A stretch of 34,087 nt of DNA. Origin: Krumholzibacterium sp965370495. GTDB lineage: Bacteria > Krumholzibacteriota > Krumholzibacteriia > Krumholzibacteriales > Krumholzibacteriaceae. Location: assembly GCA_965370495.1 (NCBI GenBank), contig CBDUUV010000012.1:1-34087 (forward strand). Reading direction: 5' to 3'. Below, piece after piece: positions 23,209 to 32,224 of the stretch. The notes under the pieces were generated by a model. That model made no database searches. It was not told the DNA's origin and saw nothing but the letters and a program-made list of their open reading frames with translations. Within the stretch, counting starts at the first letter, position 1. Each line of letters opens with the position of its first letter. A program made the translations under genes and the position numbers.

Positions 23209-23979
23209 CTAAAAACCTTTGAAAATGCCAGCAAGATAACTCTTCGCCGCAGGAGCCCTGGAAAAATCAACCTCGATATCCAAAAGAGGCAGCTTGTCAA
23301 GCCCGGCAAGACAATCGGCAAGTTCCCTGAAATCAAACGTCCCTTTCCCGGGTGTCATATGGTCGTCCGAGGAGCCATCATTGTCATGCAGATGCACAAC
23401 GACGACCCTGTCGCCGATCGCTTTCCACCACGTCTTCAGAGGCAGGCGCGAAAATGTATTGACGTGGCCCGTATCGAGACAGAACCGCACATTATCGCCG
23501 GGTATCAGGCCGGCAAGATGAAGCAGGATCTCGGGCCTGTCATCCCATGTGTTTTCCAGCGCCAGTGTCACACCCAATTCTTCCGCTTTCTCTGCGACCT
23601 GGGGCATCCTTTCGGCCCAGTTGCGAAACCAGTGCCGCTTGCCGCCGCGCGAGAATTGCGGCAGGTACCCTGTATGCATTACCATGACACTGCCGCCGAG
23701 GGCACTGGTCACTTCCAACCCATGTATGAGGCATCGGATCGAATACTCAGATATGTTCCTGTCGATACTTGCCACATCGATCCCAAAGAAGGGCCCGTGC
23801 ATAAAAGGCGTATAAGCGCGGGAATCAAGTATCCCCCTGAGTTGTTTTATGGCGACATCGGTCAAACTCATCATGTAATTGACATTTGCCATCCTGATCT
23901 CGGGAAGGAACCCTTCGCTCTTGACAAAATCCAGGCTTTCCTCGAGTTTGACAAGCGGGACGCTCAGATAAAATTTCAT
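23209..23979 (-). CDS. Sugar phosphate isomerase/epimerase-like TIM-barrel protein
   Basis: A 256-residue protein of the AP-endonuclease-2-like TIM-barrel superfamily. Metal-site patterns are visible in strand order: YTPFMHGPF, VMVMHTGYLP, LALENTWD, VRFCLDTGHVN, VVVVHLHDNDGSSDDHMTPGKGTFDF and LLDIEVDF, consistent with a divalent metal and a sugar-like substrate. No signal peptide. It precedes rmuC by 13 bp. The exact reaction cannot be assigned; xylose-isomerase-like or endonuclease IV-like activities are alternatives within the fold. Confidence 0.8.
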   Translation of the reverse strand: MKFYLSVPLVKLEESLDFVKSEGFLPEIRMANVNYMMSLTDVAIKQLRGILDSRAYTPFMHGPFFGIDVASIDRNISEYSIRCLIHGLEVTSALGGSVMVMHTGYLPQFSRGGKRHWFRNWAERMPQVAEKAEELGVTLALENTWDDRPEILLHLAGLIPGDNVRFCLDTGHVNTFSRLPLKTWWKAIGDRVVVVHLHDNDGSSDDHMTPGKGTFDFRELADCLAGLDKLPLLDIEVDFSRAPAAKSYLAGIFKGF

Positions 23980-24006
23980 TTTTTACCCCGCAATCGTCAA
24001 AGCCTC

Positions 24007-24035
24007 TTGACCTGTTTTACATCCACTATTATCCT
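24007..24035 (+). promoter_or_regulatory. Possible promoter of the histidine-degradation fusion gene
   Basis: TTGACC (24007-24012; 5 of 6), 17-bp spacer and TATCCT (24030-24035; 4 of 6), about 50 nt before the start codon in the divergent gap. Confidence 0.4.
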
Positions 24036-24085
24036 ACCCCCATATTGCCAGATATTCGGTTACAAGACAAGGAGTGATAATCAAC

Positions 24086-25762
24086 ATGAAACTGGTCGAA
24101 TGCGTACCCAATTTCAGTGAAGGCCGCGATATGGCCAAGATAGACCTGATAACAAACGAAATCCGGGGCATCGAGGGTGTACTGCTTCTCGACGTGGACC
24201 CCGGTAAGGATACGAACAGGACCGTGGTCACCATGATAGGGCCTCCCGACGAAGTCGTCGAGGCTGCTTTCAGGGCGATAAAGAAAGCATCCGAGGTCAT
24301 CGACATGTCCACTCACTCCGGGGCGCACGCTCGTATGGGCGCTACCGATGTATGCCCCTTCGTCCCTGTAACAGGTGTGACAATGGACGATTGTGTGGAG
24401 CTTGCCCACAGACTGGGTAAACGGGTCGGAGATGAGCTGGGCATCCCGGTATACTTCTACGAATATGCCGCTTCGAAACCGGAGCGAAAGAACCTCGCGA
24501 ATGTCAGATCCGGCGAATATGAAGGTCTGGAAGCAAAACTCAAGGATCCCGAATGGAAACCTGACTGCGGCCCGGCCGAGTTTCTTCCCGCCACGGGAGC
24601 GACAGCGGTCAGTGCCAGGGAATTCCTGATCGCATACAATGTCAATCTCAATACGCGTGATACCAGAATCGCGAAGGATATCGCGTTTGCGATCCGCGAG
24701 AAGGGCCGCCTGAAAAGAGACAGTAACAACAAGATCGTTCGCGACAAGAACGGGAAAGCCGTCAGGGCCCCCGGGATATTCAAGGAATGCAAGGCTGTAG
24801 GTTGGTATATGGATGACTTCGGGCGTGCGCAGGTATCGATCAACCTGACAAATTACAAGATCACTCCTCCCCACCTCGTATTCGACGAATGCTGCAGGAT
24901 AGCCGCCGAGCATGGCGCCAGGGTAACAGGCAGCGAACTCGTTGGCCTGATCCCGCTCGCGGCATTGCTGGAAGCCGGAAAACATTACCTGAAAAAGATA
25001 GGCAAACTTACAGGCGTGCCCGAATCGGAACTCGTTCATATCGCAGACCTCTCGATGGGCCTCAGCGACCTGTATCCGTTTGAGGCGGACAGGAAGATCA
25101 TCGAATACCAGTTCAGGAAAAAAGACAGCCTGGCGGCTTTAACGATCACCGGGTTCTCCGATGTCCTTTCGACAGATGCCCCCGCTCCAGGCGGCGGAAG
25201 TGTCGCGGCTCTCTGCGGCGCGCTCAGCGGCGCGCTTTCGGCGATGGTCGGGGCCCTGACACACGGCAAGAAAGGTTACGAGGATGTACTTGAAGATATG
25301 GAAGAGGTCAGCATAGAAGCCCAGCATCTCAAGGAGGAGTTTCTCGCTGATGTCGACAGGGATACCGACGCGTTCAACAGGGTCATGGACGCGATGCGCA
25401 TGAAGAAAAAAACAGACGAGCAGAAAACGGCGCGCAACGCGGCGATCGAGGAAACGACAAAAGAAGCTACCCTTATACCGCTCAATGTGTTGAGGCGTAC
25501 GATGGACGCGGCAAAACTCGCGCGGACCGTCTGCGAAAAAGGAAATAAAAACTCCATCAGCGATGCGGGCGTAGCAGCCCTCACAGCCAGAACGGCTGCC
25601 GAGGGAGCCTACCTGAACATCATCATCAACCTTCCGGGTATTCAGAATGAAGCTTTCAAAGCCGATACCAGCAAAGAGGCGAAAAAGATCCGCGCGGAAG
25701 TCGTGACCCATACGGAAGAGACTGTCCTGATAACTGAAAAATCCCTGGCAGAGGAGAAGTAG
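24086..25762 (+). CDS. ftcD: Bifunctional glutamate formiminotransferase / formiminotetrahydrofolate cyclodeaminase
   Basis: A 558-residue fusion of both folate-dependent steps of histidine degradation: formimino transfer from formiminoglutamate to tetrahydrofolate, then cyclisation to methenyl-THF with ammonia release. The N-terminal domain begins MKLVECVPNFSEGRD and has the active-site His in THSGAHARMGATDVCPFVPV; it ends near residue 300 (SELVGLIPLAALLEAG). The cyclodeaminase domain (about 345-540) shows APAPGGGSVAALCGALSGAL and DAGVAALTARTAAEGAYLNI. Fused order is as in animal FTCD. The start ATG at 24086 follows AAGGAG. No hutH, hutU or hutI is in the window, so one-carbon supply may be its main role here. 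Confidence 0.94.
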   Translation: MKLVECVPNFSEGRDMAKIDLITNEIRGIEGVLLLDVDPGKDTNRTVVTMIGPPDEVVEAAFRAIKKASEVIDMSTHSGAHARMGATDVCPFVPVTGVTMDDCVELAHRLGKRVGDELGIPVYFYEYAASKPERKNLANVRSGEYEGLEAKLKDPEWKPDCGPAEFLPATGATAVSAREFLIAYNVNLNTRDTRIAKDIAFAIREKGRLKRDSNNKIVRDKNGKAVRAPGIFKECKAVGWYMDDFGRAQVSINLTNYKITPPHLVFDECCRIAAEHGARVTGSELVGLIPLAALLEAGKHYLKKIGKLTGVPESELVHIADLSMGLSDLYPFEADRKIIEYQFRKKDSLAALTITGFSDVLSTDAPAPGGGSVAALCGALSGALSAMVGALTHGKKGYEDVLEDMEEVSIEAQHLKEEFLADVDRDTDAFNRVMDAMRMKKKTDEQKTARNAAIEETTKEATLIPLNVLRRTMDAAKLARTVCEKGNKNSISDAGVAALTARTAAEGAYLNIIINLPGIQNEAFKADTSKEAKKIRAEVVTHTEETVLITEKSLAEEK

Positions 25763-25818
25763 CCACAGGCGGCCGTGGAAAGATCCTGATGCCGGAGCCG
25801 TATCAAAAGGAGCCTGAC

Positions 25819-27090
25819 GTGATCAATCTGGATATCGAGGGTATATTTTCTCATATCGGGAAAAATGAAATCGAAAACAGCATGCCGCTGGCGCTGGGTG
25901 CGCTTGACGGGCTCCTGAAAAGGGAAGGCCCCGGCAGCGATATGCTCGGCTGGCTCGACCTGCCCGCTACTTCAGGCAGCGAGATCGAAAAAATAGCAGA
26001 TATCGGCAAACGTATTCAGGACGAGAACGACTGCCTTGTCGTAGTGGGAATAGGTGGCTCTTATCTCGGCGCAAGGGCTGCTATCGAGGCCCTGCCGTCC
26101 TCAACCCTATTCCCCGTCTACTTCGCGGGCAATAACCTCTCCCCCGGATACCATGACAGGCTGCTGTCAAAACTCGAGGGAAAACGTTTCTCTGTATGTG
26201 TTATTTCCAAATCGGGGACCACAACCGAACCTGCGATAGCCTTCAGGCTGCTCAGAAGAAAACTTATCGAGACATTCGGCCGTGAGACGATAAAAAACCG
26301 GATCATCGCTATAACCGACCCTGAAAAGGGTGCGCTCCGTCAGATGGCCTCGCAGGAAGGCTGGAGAACATTTACCATACCGGGCAATGTCGGAGGGCGG
26401 TTCAGCATCCTGTCCCCTGTGGGACTCGTCCCCTGCGCGGCGGCAGGAATACCTGTAGCCGAAATGCTGTCAGGCGCGGCGTCGGGCATGGAGGCCTATA
26501 CCAGGAAAGACAGGACAAATAACGCTTTGCTCTACGCGCTGATAAGATCGCTGCTCCACGACAAGGGAATCGGTATCGAGGTACTGTCAACTTTCCATCC
26601 TGAACTTGCGCTGATGTGTGAATGGTGGAAACAACTCTCTGGAGAATCCGAGGGCAAAAACGGCAAAGGCCTGTTTCCCGCGTCGACGGTGATGACAACA
26701 GACCTTCACTCACTTGGCCAACTCCTCCAGGAAGGCGCCCGGGATATACTTGAGACTTTCCTTGTGGCAAAATACCCCCTCAGGAACCTGAACGTTCCAC
26801 ATGAGGAAATGGATCTGGATAATCTTAATTATCTCGCCGGAAGATCGCTCGGAGAGATCAACATGAAAGCTTTTCAGGGCACAAGAGCCGCTCATATGGC
26901 AGGAGGCCTGCCTGTCATCACACTGGAAGTCCCTTCCCTGACGCCCGATACAATAGGCGCCCTCTTCGTTTTCTTCGAGATCACCGTGTCTGTCACCGGC
27001 AAGCTTCTCGGCGTCAATCCGTTCAACCAGCCGGGTGTTGAGGAATACAAATCAAGGATGTTCAAACTTCTCGGAAAGCCCTCAGTGTGA
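25819..27090 (+). CDS. pgi: Glucose-6-phosphate isomerase
   Basis: A ~423-residue short bacterial-type Pgi (glucose-6-P to fructose-6-P, cytoplasm). Conserved stretches include VVGIGGSYLGARAA, FAGNNLSPGYHDRLL, VISKSGTTTEPAIAFR (sugar phosphate loop), GNVGGRFSILSPVGLVP, TDLHSLGQLLQEG and NPFNQPGVEEYK. I prefer GTG at 25819 because AAGGAG lies 6 nt upstream and the N-terminus then matches short Pgi proteins; an ATG at 25789 adds 10 residues. It follows ftcD by 56 bp and precedes apbE by about 70 bp on the same strand. Confidence 0.94.
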   Translation: MINLDIEGIFSHIGKNEIENSMPLALGALDGLLKREGPGSDMLGWLDLPATSGSEIEKIADIGKRIQDENDCLVVVGIGGSYLGARAAIEALPSSTLFPVYFAGNNLSPGYHDRLLSKLEGKRFSVCVISKSGTTTEPAIAFRLLRRKLIETFGRETIKNRIIAITDPEKGALRQMASQEGWRTFTIPGNVGGRFSILSPVGLVPCAAAGIPVAEMLSGAASGMEAYTRKDRTNNALLYALIRSLLHDKGIGIEVLSTFHPELALMCEWWKQLSGESEGKNGKGLFPASTVMTTDLHSLGQLLQEGARDILETFLVAKYPLRNLNVPHEEMDLDNLNYLAGRSLGEINMKAFQGTRAAHMAGGLPVITLEVPSLTPDTIGALFVFFEITVSVTGKLLGVNPFNQPGVEEYKSRMFKLLGKPSV

Positions 27091-27159
27091 GAAAACCGGG
27101 ATACTGAAAATAACTACAGGAGTTTTCTGCGAATAAGGGGAAGGCACAAGGCGGTAATA

Positions 27160-28188
27160 ATGACAGAAAAAAAACCACGTGGTTCAACGATACTGCTGAC
27201 AGCCTTCAGCATACTGCTGGCTGTATCCATGTCGACGACGTTTTCTTCCTGCTCGGAACCGGCCCCGTATACGAAAGAAACCTTCGTTATGGGCACCAGG
27301 GCTGTCATCACCATATATGAACTTGACGAAGAAACGGCCTGCGCCGTCGCGGGCGAAGCGCTGCATGAACTGCACCGCATTGAAAACGTGATGAGCAACT
27401 GGACAGAAGACAGCGAGATCTCGAGGCTGAACAGCGGATCCCGTGGCAAACCTTACATCGTCTCGGAAGAACTCTTCGGCCTGATCAAGGCGGCCTTCAA
27501 GTACTCCGGGGCGACATCGGGAGCATTCGATATCACTGCCCGCCCTATTGTCCGCCTCTGGGGATTCCAGGGTGGAACCGCCGCACTTCCCTCCGATGAT
27601 CAAATCGCATCTGTCCTGAAATTCGTCGGATACGACAAGGTAGCACTTGACGGAAATAAACTTACCGTAACGCTTCCTGAAGGTATGCAGCTCGATCTCG
27701 CCGGAATAGGCAAGGGATACGGCGTAGACAGGTGCGTGGAGATACTGAGATCCAGGGGGGTCACAAGCGCCCTTGTCAACCTGGGCGGAAACATGTACGC
27801 GATAGGCGTCCCTCATAGACGTAGCGGCTGGTCGATCGGTATACGCGAACCGCATGGAGAACCGGGGATCGTCGGAAAACTGCTTCTCAGGGATGAAGCG
27901 GTCGCCACATCCGGCAATTACGAGAATTTTGTGATGATAGACGGGCGCAAGTACGGACATATCGTTGACCCGCGCACCGGGCGGACGATCGATCACATCC
28001 TCGCCGTCACCGTTGTGGCCCGCACCGCTCTCGGAGCGGACGCCCTTTCGACGGGACTGTTCGTCCTCGGCCACGAAGAGGGCGCAAAAGCTGTTGAAAA
28101 TATACCGGGCGTCAAAGCCATATATACACTGGACGGCGACATCTACGAATTTATCGGTAACTTCGGAAAGAGCCTTATCCTGGATTGA
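27160..28188 (+). CDS. apbE: FAD:protein FMN transferase ApbE, lipoprotein
   Basis: A 342-residue enzyme that splits FAD and links FMN covalently to Thr/Ser of flavoproteins such as RnfG, RnfD and NqrB/C, outside the cytoplasmic membrane. It has a lipoprotein signal ending FSSC (C31). Family motifs are FVMGTRAVIT, FDITARPIVRLWGF, DLAGIGKGYGVDR, VNLGGNMYAIG, TSGNYENF, YGHIVDPRTG and ADALSTGLFVLG (metal-binding Asp/Thr region). It is convergent to the rnf operon, whose G and D subunits carry its target motifs. The 139-bp gap between the two stops shows no clear terminator. Confidence 0.94.
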   Translation: MTEKKPRGSTILLTAFSILLAVSMSTTFSSCSEPAPYTKETFVMGTRAVITIYELDEETACAVAGEALHELHRIENVMSNWTEDSEISRLNSGSRGKPYIVSEELFGLIKAAFKYSGATSGAFDITARPIVRLWGFQGGTAALPSDDQIASVLKFVGYDKVALDGNKLTVTLPEGMQLDLAGIGKGYGVDRCVEILRSRGVTSALVNLGGNMYAIGVPHRRSGWSIGIREPHGEPGIVGKLLLRDEAVATSGNYENFVMIDGRKYGHIVDPRTGRTIDHILAVTVVARTALGADALSTGLFVLGHEEGAKAVENIPGVKAIYTLDGDIYEFIGNFGKSLILD

Positions 28189-28327
28189 GAGTCGCGGCCC
28201 GGGTATTGTGGAAACGATTGCCAGGGCGCTTTCAACGCTCGATTTTACCGATCGACATGCCCCCGCAATGATGGTTCCACAACTCGCCTTACCTGTCTTT
28301 TTCTTTTTGATTAAATCCCGGAAAACT

Positions 28328-29038
28328 TCACTCGCAGCTCGGCGCTTTGTCCTTCTCATCGGGCCCGAAGTCGAACCATTTCCTGTGCAGCACACAGGAC
28401 GCGCAGTCATGCTCTTTGCGGATAAGAGGCATGCGGCCCTGTTTTTTCGCGAGCGATATCTCGGCCTTGTTCATCAGTCCGAGCAAAATACCCAGCACGA
28501 TGAAAGCCCCGGGTGGAAGGATCATGAGAAGCAGTGGAACATAACCTTCGCCGAATACGGTAAAACCGAAGATCGAACCGCTACCGACAAGTTCCCTGAT
28601 GGAACCAAGCACGACCAGCGAAAGGGTAAATCCAAATCCCATCCCGAGACCATCGATAATAGAAATCCCGATCCGGTTTTTTGAAGCGAACGCTTCTGCC
28701 CGGCCGAGGATGATGCAGTTGACCACGATGAGTGGTATGAAAAGTCCCAGACTCTTGTGAAGAGCATGGAAATACCCGTTCATAACGAGGTCCACAATCG
28801 TGACGAACGTGGCAATCGTAACGATGAACGCCGGAATACGGACCTTCTTCGGAATGACAGAGCGAAGAAGGGCAATCACGAAGTTGGAACAAACAAGTAC
28901 GAAGGTAGTGGCAAGACCCATACCTATACCGTTGATAGCCGAGGTCGTCACGGCGAGTGTCGGACAGAGTCCAAGTACAAGCCTGAAAACAGGATTTTCG
29001 CTCCAGAAACCTTTTATAAATTCATTCCAGACTTTCAT
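28328..29038 (-). CDS. rnfE: Rnf complex subunit E
   Basis: A 236-residue integral membrane protein of the RnfA/RnfE fold (FWSENPVFRLVLGLCPTLAVTTSAINGIGMG, PLIVVNCIILGRAEAFA), part of the ferredoxin:NAD+ oxidoreductase ion pump and probably holding the membrane [2Fe-2S] site with RnfA. After the last helix it has a polar, Cys-containing tail (DCASCVLH ... SC) of about 30 residues. Starts 2 nt after the rnfG stop. It is the last gene of rnfABCDGE. Confidence 0.93.
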   Translation of the reverse strand: MKVWNEFIKGFWSENPVFRLVLGLCPTLAVTTSAINGIGMGLATTFVLVCSNFVIALLRSVIPKKVRIPAFIVTIATFVTIVDLVMNGYFHALHKSLGLFIPLIVVNCIILGRAEAFASKNRIGISIIDGLGMGFGFTLSLVVLGSIRELVGSGSIFGFTVFGEGYVPLLLMILPPGAFIVLGILLGLMNKAEISLAKKQGRMPLIRKEHDCASCVLHRKWFDFGPDEKDKAPSCE

Positions 29039-29040
29039 CT

Positions 29041-29700
29041 TTATTCCTTGCCCCTCTCGGTCTCTTCTTCATCGTTCTCTTTTTTATCGGCATCTTTTAT
29101 GTCAGCCTCATCTTCCCCGGTCCCGCCGCCCAGGATATCGGATTTTCTCTCTTTGAAGAATTCAAGGCCCCTGTGTGTAGCCTTTGTTATCGCGCGCGAT
29201 GATATCGTCGCGCCGGTGATCGGAACGAATGTTCCCCCATCCTTTGTGACCGCCCAGTTCCCCGGATCGGACAGGCTCTTTCCCTTGTACAGGTTTTTAA
29301 ACTCACCATCGGTTATCTTCGCTCCAAGCCCCGGGGTCTCGAGATGCTTGAGTATCTCGACCCCCTGAACCACTCCATCGATATTTATACCAACCATGAA
29401 CTTGATATCACCGGAATATCCATCAGGAGCCACTACCTCGAAGGCCACGCCTACTACCTCCCCACCCTTGCGTCCCCGGTATACTTCGACCTCTTCCCCA
29501 CCCACACCTTTGACAGTAACCATATCCTTGTCCGGTTCATTATCGAACGGCGGCATTATGGCGCGCACGGCAGACATCTTTTCTTCCAGTTCCGCTTTTG
29601 CGATAGGCTCCGCTGTCTTTTCGCTGACAAACGCCAGTACTCCGGCAGAGATAGCCGCCAACACTGTAAGCACCATGCATAGTTTGAATATTTCTTTCAT
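29041..29700 (-). CDS. rnfG: Rnf complex subunit G (covalent FMN)
   Basis: A 219-residue subunit with one N-terminal membrane anchor (LCMVLTVLAAISAGVLAFV) and an extracytoplasmic FMN-binding domain. The flavinylation site is PITGATISSRAIT, where the Thr of the [S/T]GAT motif takes FMN from ApbE. LETPGLGAKITDGEFKNLYKGK is the usual preceding signature. The C-terminal ~35 residues are highly acidic and charged. ATG at 29700 follows GGAGG at 8 nt. Confidence 0.93.
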   Translation of the reverse strand: MKEIFKLCMVLTVLAAISAGVLAFVSEKTAEPIAKAELEEKMSAVRAIMPPFDNEPDKDMVTVKGVGGEEVEVYRGRKGGEVVGVAFEVVAPDGYSGDIKFMVGINIDGVVQGVEILKHLETPGLGAKITDGEFKNLYKGKSLSDPGNWAVTKDGGTFVPITGATISSRAITKATHRGLEFFKERKSDILGGGTGEDEADIKDADKKENDEEETERGKE

Positions 29701-29729
29701 TGAACGAATACCTCCAGAATAACTTTATG

Positions 29730-30866
29730 TCAGGCTACCGCTGCTTTTTCAGGTTTTACCGCTCCAAAGACCGTAGGCCTGGTCCACCTGTCGATAAGAG
29801 GCGTAGCGGCATTCATCAGTAATATCGAAAAACTGACACCCTCGGGATATGCGCCAAAGAGCCTTATGATAATCGTAATAAGCCCACACCCGGCACCGAA
29901 TATCAACATTCCCTTCTTCGTCACGGGGCTGGTAACATAATCGGTGGCCATGAAAATGGCGCCGAGAAACAGGCCTCCACTGATCACATGAAATACCGGG
30001 TTGGCGAAATGTTCCGGATCTACCAGGTGAAAAATCGCTGCAACCACCCAAACCGTCCCGATAAAGGAAACGGGGATATGCCAGGTGATAACCTTCTTGA
30101 ATATCAGGAACAATCCTCCGAGCAGAAGCAGAACGACCGAGACCTCTCCGAGAGATCCGGGGCGAAACCCGATGAGCAGGTCAACAACCTGCCTGGTCCC
30201 GAAAGGAATATCTATGTGACCCAGTGTGGCCAGGCTTTCCTTCGCAAGCGCGAGCGGTGTGGCGGTAGTCACTCCGTCTATACCCCATGGCGAATTGGTG
30301 ACCCACCGCGCGGTCATGTGAACGGGAAATGATATCAGGAGTACTACGCGCCCGATTATCGCCGGGTTGAAAGGATTGTAGCCAAGGCCTCCGTAGAGCT
30401 GCTTGGCGATCACTATCGCAAAAAAATTACCTGTCACTATCAGCCACCAGGGGCTGGTCGACGGAAGGTTGAGTGCCAGAAGCAATCCTGTTAAAACGGC
30501 GCTGAAATCACCGAGACAAACTACCCTTTTCATCATCTTTCTGGCGATGGCTTCGAATATCGCCGCCGAGCCTACAGATATCAGTATCACCCTGGCCGCA
30601 TCGATACCGAACAGGTAGACCGAAAACAGACTGGCAGGAATCAGCGCGTAGATAACGAGCTTCATTATCGAACTGACCGTCTGTCCGTCATGCAGGTGCG
30701 GGGATGAACTCACCAGGAACCTCGGCCCCGGAGTTTCTTTGCTTTTCTTTTTTGGGGCGGGTTTCTCCGCCGCAACAGGTTCGGTTTTTTTCTCCGGTAA
30801 AGCTTCGCCACCTTTTGGTACCACCGGCTTTTCCTCCGGATTCTTGCCTTCCATATTTTCTTCCAA
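29730..30866 (-). CDS. rnfD: Rnf complex subunit D (covalent FMN), with charged N-terminal extension
   Basis: A 378-residue membrane subunit with about nine hydrophobic helices. The FMN attachment motif is GVTTATPLALA, and GGLGYNPFNPAIIGRVVLLISFP, a conserved RnfD/NqrB stretch, precedes it. The core begins at about residue 48 (PRFLVSSSPHLHDG); before it lie ~47 Lys/Pro/Glu-rich residues. A TTG start at 30866 is favoured because GGAGG sits 5 nt upstream; the next ATG (30854) would be 17 nt away. Follows rnfC by 29 bp. Confidence 0.92.
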   Translation of the reverse strand: MEENMEGKNPEEKPVVPKGGEALPEKKTEPVAAEKPAPKKKSKETPGPRFLVSSSPHLHDGQTVSSIMKLVIYALIPASLFSVYLFGIDAARVILISVGSAAIFEAIARKMMKRVVCLGDFSAVLTGLLLALNLPSTSPWWLIVTGNFFAIVIAKQLYGGLGYNPFNPAIIGRVVLLISFPVHMTARWVTNSPWGIDGVTTATPLALAKESLATLGHIDIPFGTRQVVDLLIGFRPGSLGEVSVVLLLLGGLFLIFKKVITWHIPVSFIGTVWVVAAIFHLVDPEHFANPVFHVISGGLFLGAIFMATDYVTSPVTKKGMLIFGAGCGLITIIIRLFGAYPEGVSFSILLMNAATPLIDRWTRPTVFGAVKPEKAAVA

Positions 30867-30895
30867 AAGTACCTCCAGATACAGGCTGGGGTCTA

Positions 30896-32224
30896 TCAGC
30901 CCATCTTTTTATCAGCTTTGTTCCTGATCTCGGCCTTGGCTCTCCTGAAATGATGAACCATCGGCCTCCTGGACGGACATACATAGGCACAGCATCCGCA
31001 CTCTATGCAATCCATCACGTTATAATTATCAGCATCTTCGAACCTCATGCGTTCGGTGAATATACTCAGCTCCGACGGATTGAGGTGCATGGGACACACA
31101 TAGAGGCAACGGCCGCACCTGATGCACGGATCGCTGATATACTGCCCGACCTCATCAAGCCTCAGCAGGACCAGGCCGCTGGTCCCCTTCGTCATCCCCG
31201 CATCGAGCGAATGCTGGGCAATACCCATCATCGGACCGCCGTTGATGACCTTCGCGGTATCGCCATCGATACCGCCGCAGAACTCAACAAGGTCGCTGAA
31301 CTTCGTTCCTATCCTTGCCATAATGTTCTTCGGCTGTCTTATACCGCTTCCGGTCACAGTCACTACTCTTTTGATGAGCGGCCTGTTGTACCGTACAGCC
31401 TCGTAAGCGGCAGCCGCCGTACCGACATTCTGCACGAGTACTCCGATATCCATCGGGAGTCCGCCGGCCGGCACTTTTCTCCCGGTCAGCGCGTAGATAA
31501 GCTGTTTTTCAGCTCCCTGCGGGTAAATAACATCCATACCAGCCACACTGAAACCTTTTCTCCCCTTGATATTTCGTTGCATCTCGATGATAGCATCCGG
31601 TTTGTTCTTTTCGATCGCTATCACGATATTGCCGGTGCCGACGACCGATGCTAAAAGAGAAGCTCCATCGAGGATCTCTGTCGGGCTCTCCAGCATCACC
31701 CTGTGATCAGCCGTGAGATACGGTTCACATTCGGCGCCATTTATAATCAGTGTATCTATCTTTTTATCAGGAGGCGGGGACAGTTTGACATGTGTCGGGA
31801 ATGTCGCGCCCCCCATACCGACGACACCACCGGAAAGTATCAACATCTTGATACTTTCCCTGTCCAGACCGGAGCTGGCCCGCTCTGCATTACACCCTTC
31901 AACCCATTCATCCAATCCGTCAGGTATTATGACAGCGGCAAGCATATCGGCGCCGACAGGCGACGGATGTTTCTCCACCGCCCTGATCTTTCCCGAGGTG
32001 GGCGCATGGACCGGCGTTGACACGAACCCGCCTGCTTCACCTATGACCTGTCCCTTTTTGACTTCATCACCCTTTTTGATGACCGGTTTCGAGGGAGCCC
32101 CGAGGTTCTGCGAGAAATATACTACCAGCTCATCAGGCAGGGGCATCTCGACTATTGCACAGCTCTCTGCCATATCCTTGTTGTACGGGGGGTGAATCCC
32201 GCCGAAAAAACTTCCCTTGCTCAT
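30896..32224 (-). CDS. rnfC: Rnf complex subunit C (NADH-binding)
   Basis: A 442-residue peripheral subunit, related to NuoF, that binds NAD(H) and FMN and carries two [4Fe-4S] clusters (C367/370/373/377 and C406/409/412/416). The start has GGIHPPYNKD, followed by a barrel-sandwich (HAPTSGKIRAVE), GGVVGMGGATFPTHVKL and NGAECEPYLTADHRVML as in the family. The ATG at 32224 shares a base with the rnfB stop (TGATG), so the genes are translationally coupled. There is no long C-terminal extension as in enterobacterial RsxC. Confidence 0.94.
   Translation of the reverse strand: MSKGSFFGGIHPPYNKDMAESCAIVEMPLPDELVVYFSQNLGAPSKPVIKKGDEVKKGQVIGEAGGFVSTPVHAPTSGKIRAVEKHPSPVGADMLAAVIIPDGLDEWVEGCNAERASSGLDRESIKMLILSGGVVGMGGATFPTHVKLSPPPDKKIDTLIINGAECEPYLTADHRVMLESPTEILDGASLLASVVGTGNIVIAIEKNKPDAIIEMQRNIKGRKGFSVAGMDVIYPQGAEKQLIYALTGRKVPAGGLPMDIGVLVQNVGTAAAAYEAVRYNRPLIKRVVTVTGSGIRQPKNIMARIGTKFSDLVEFCGGIDGDTAKVINGGPMMGIAQHSLDAGMTKGTSGLVLLRLDEVGQYISDPCIRCGRCLYVCPMHLNPSELSIFTERMRFEDADNYNVMDCIECGCCAYVCPSRRPMVHHFRRAKAEIRNKADKKMG

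Noticed and set aside
27184..28410. 408-residue minus-strand ORF antisense to apbE
   Set aside because: Long only because of codon bias of apbE on the other strand; ApbE motifs are unambiguous and the antisense translation has no domain features.
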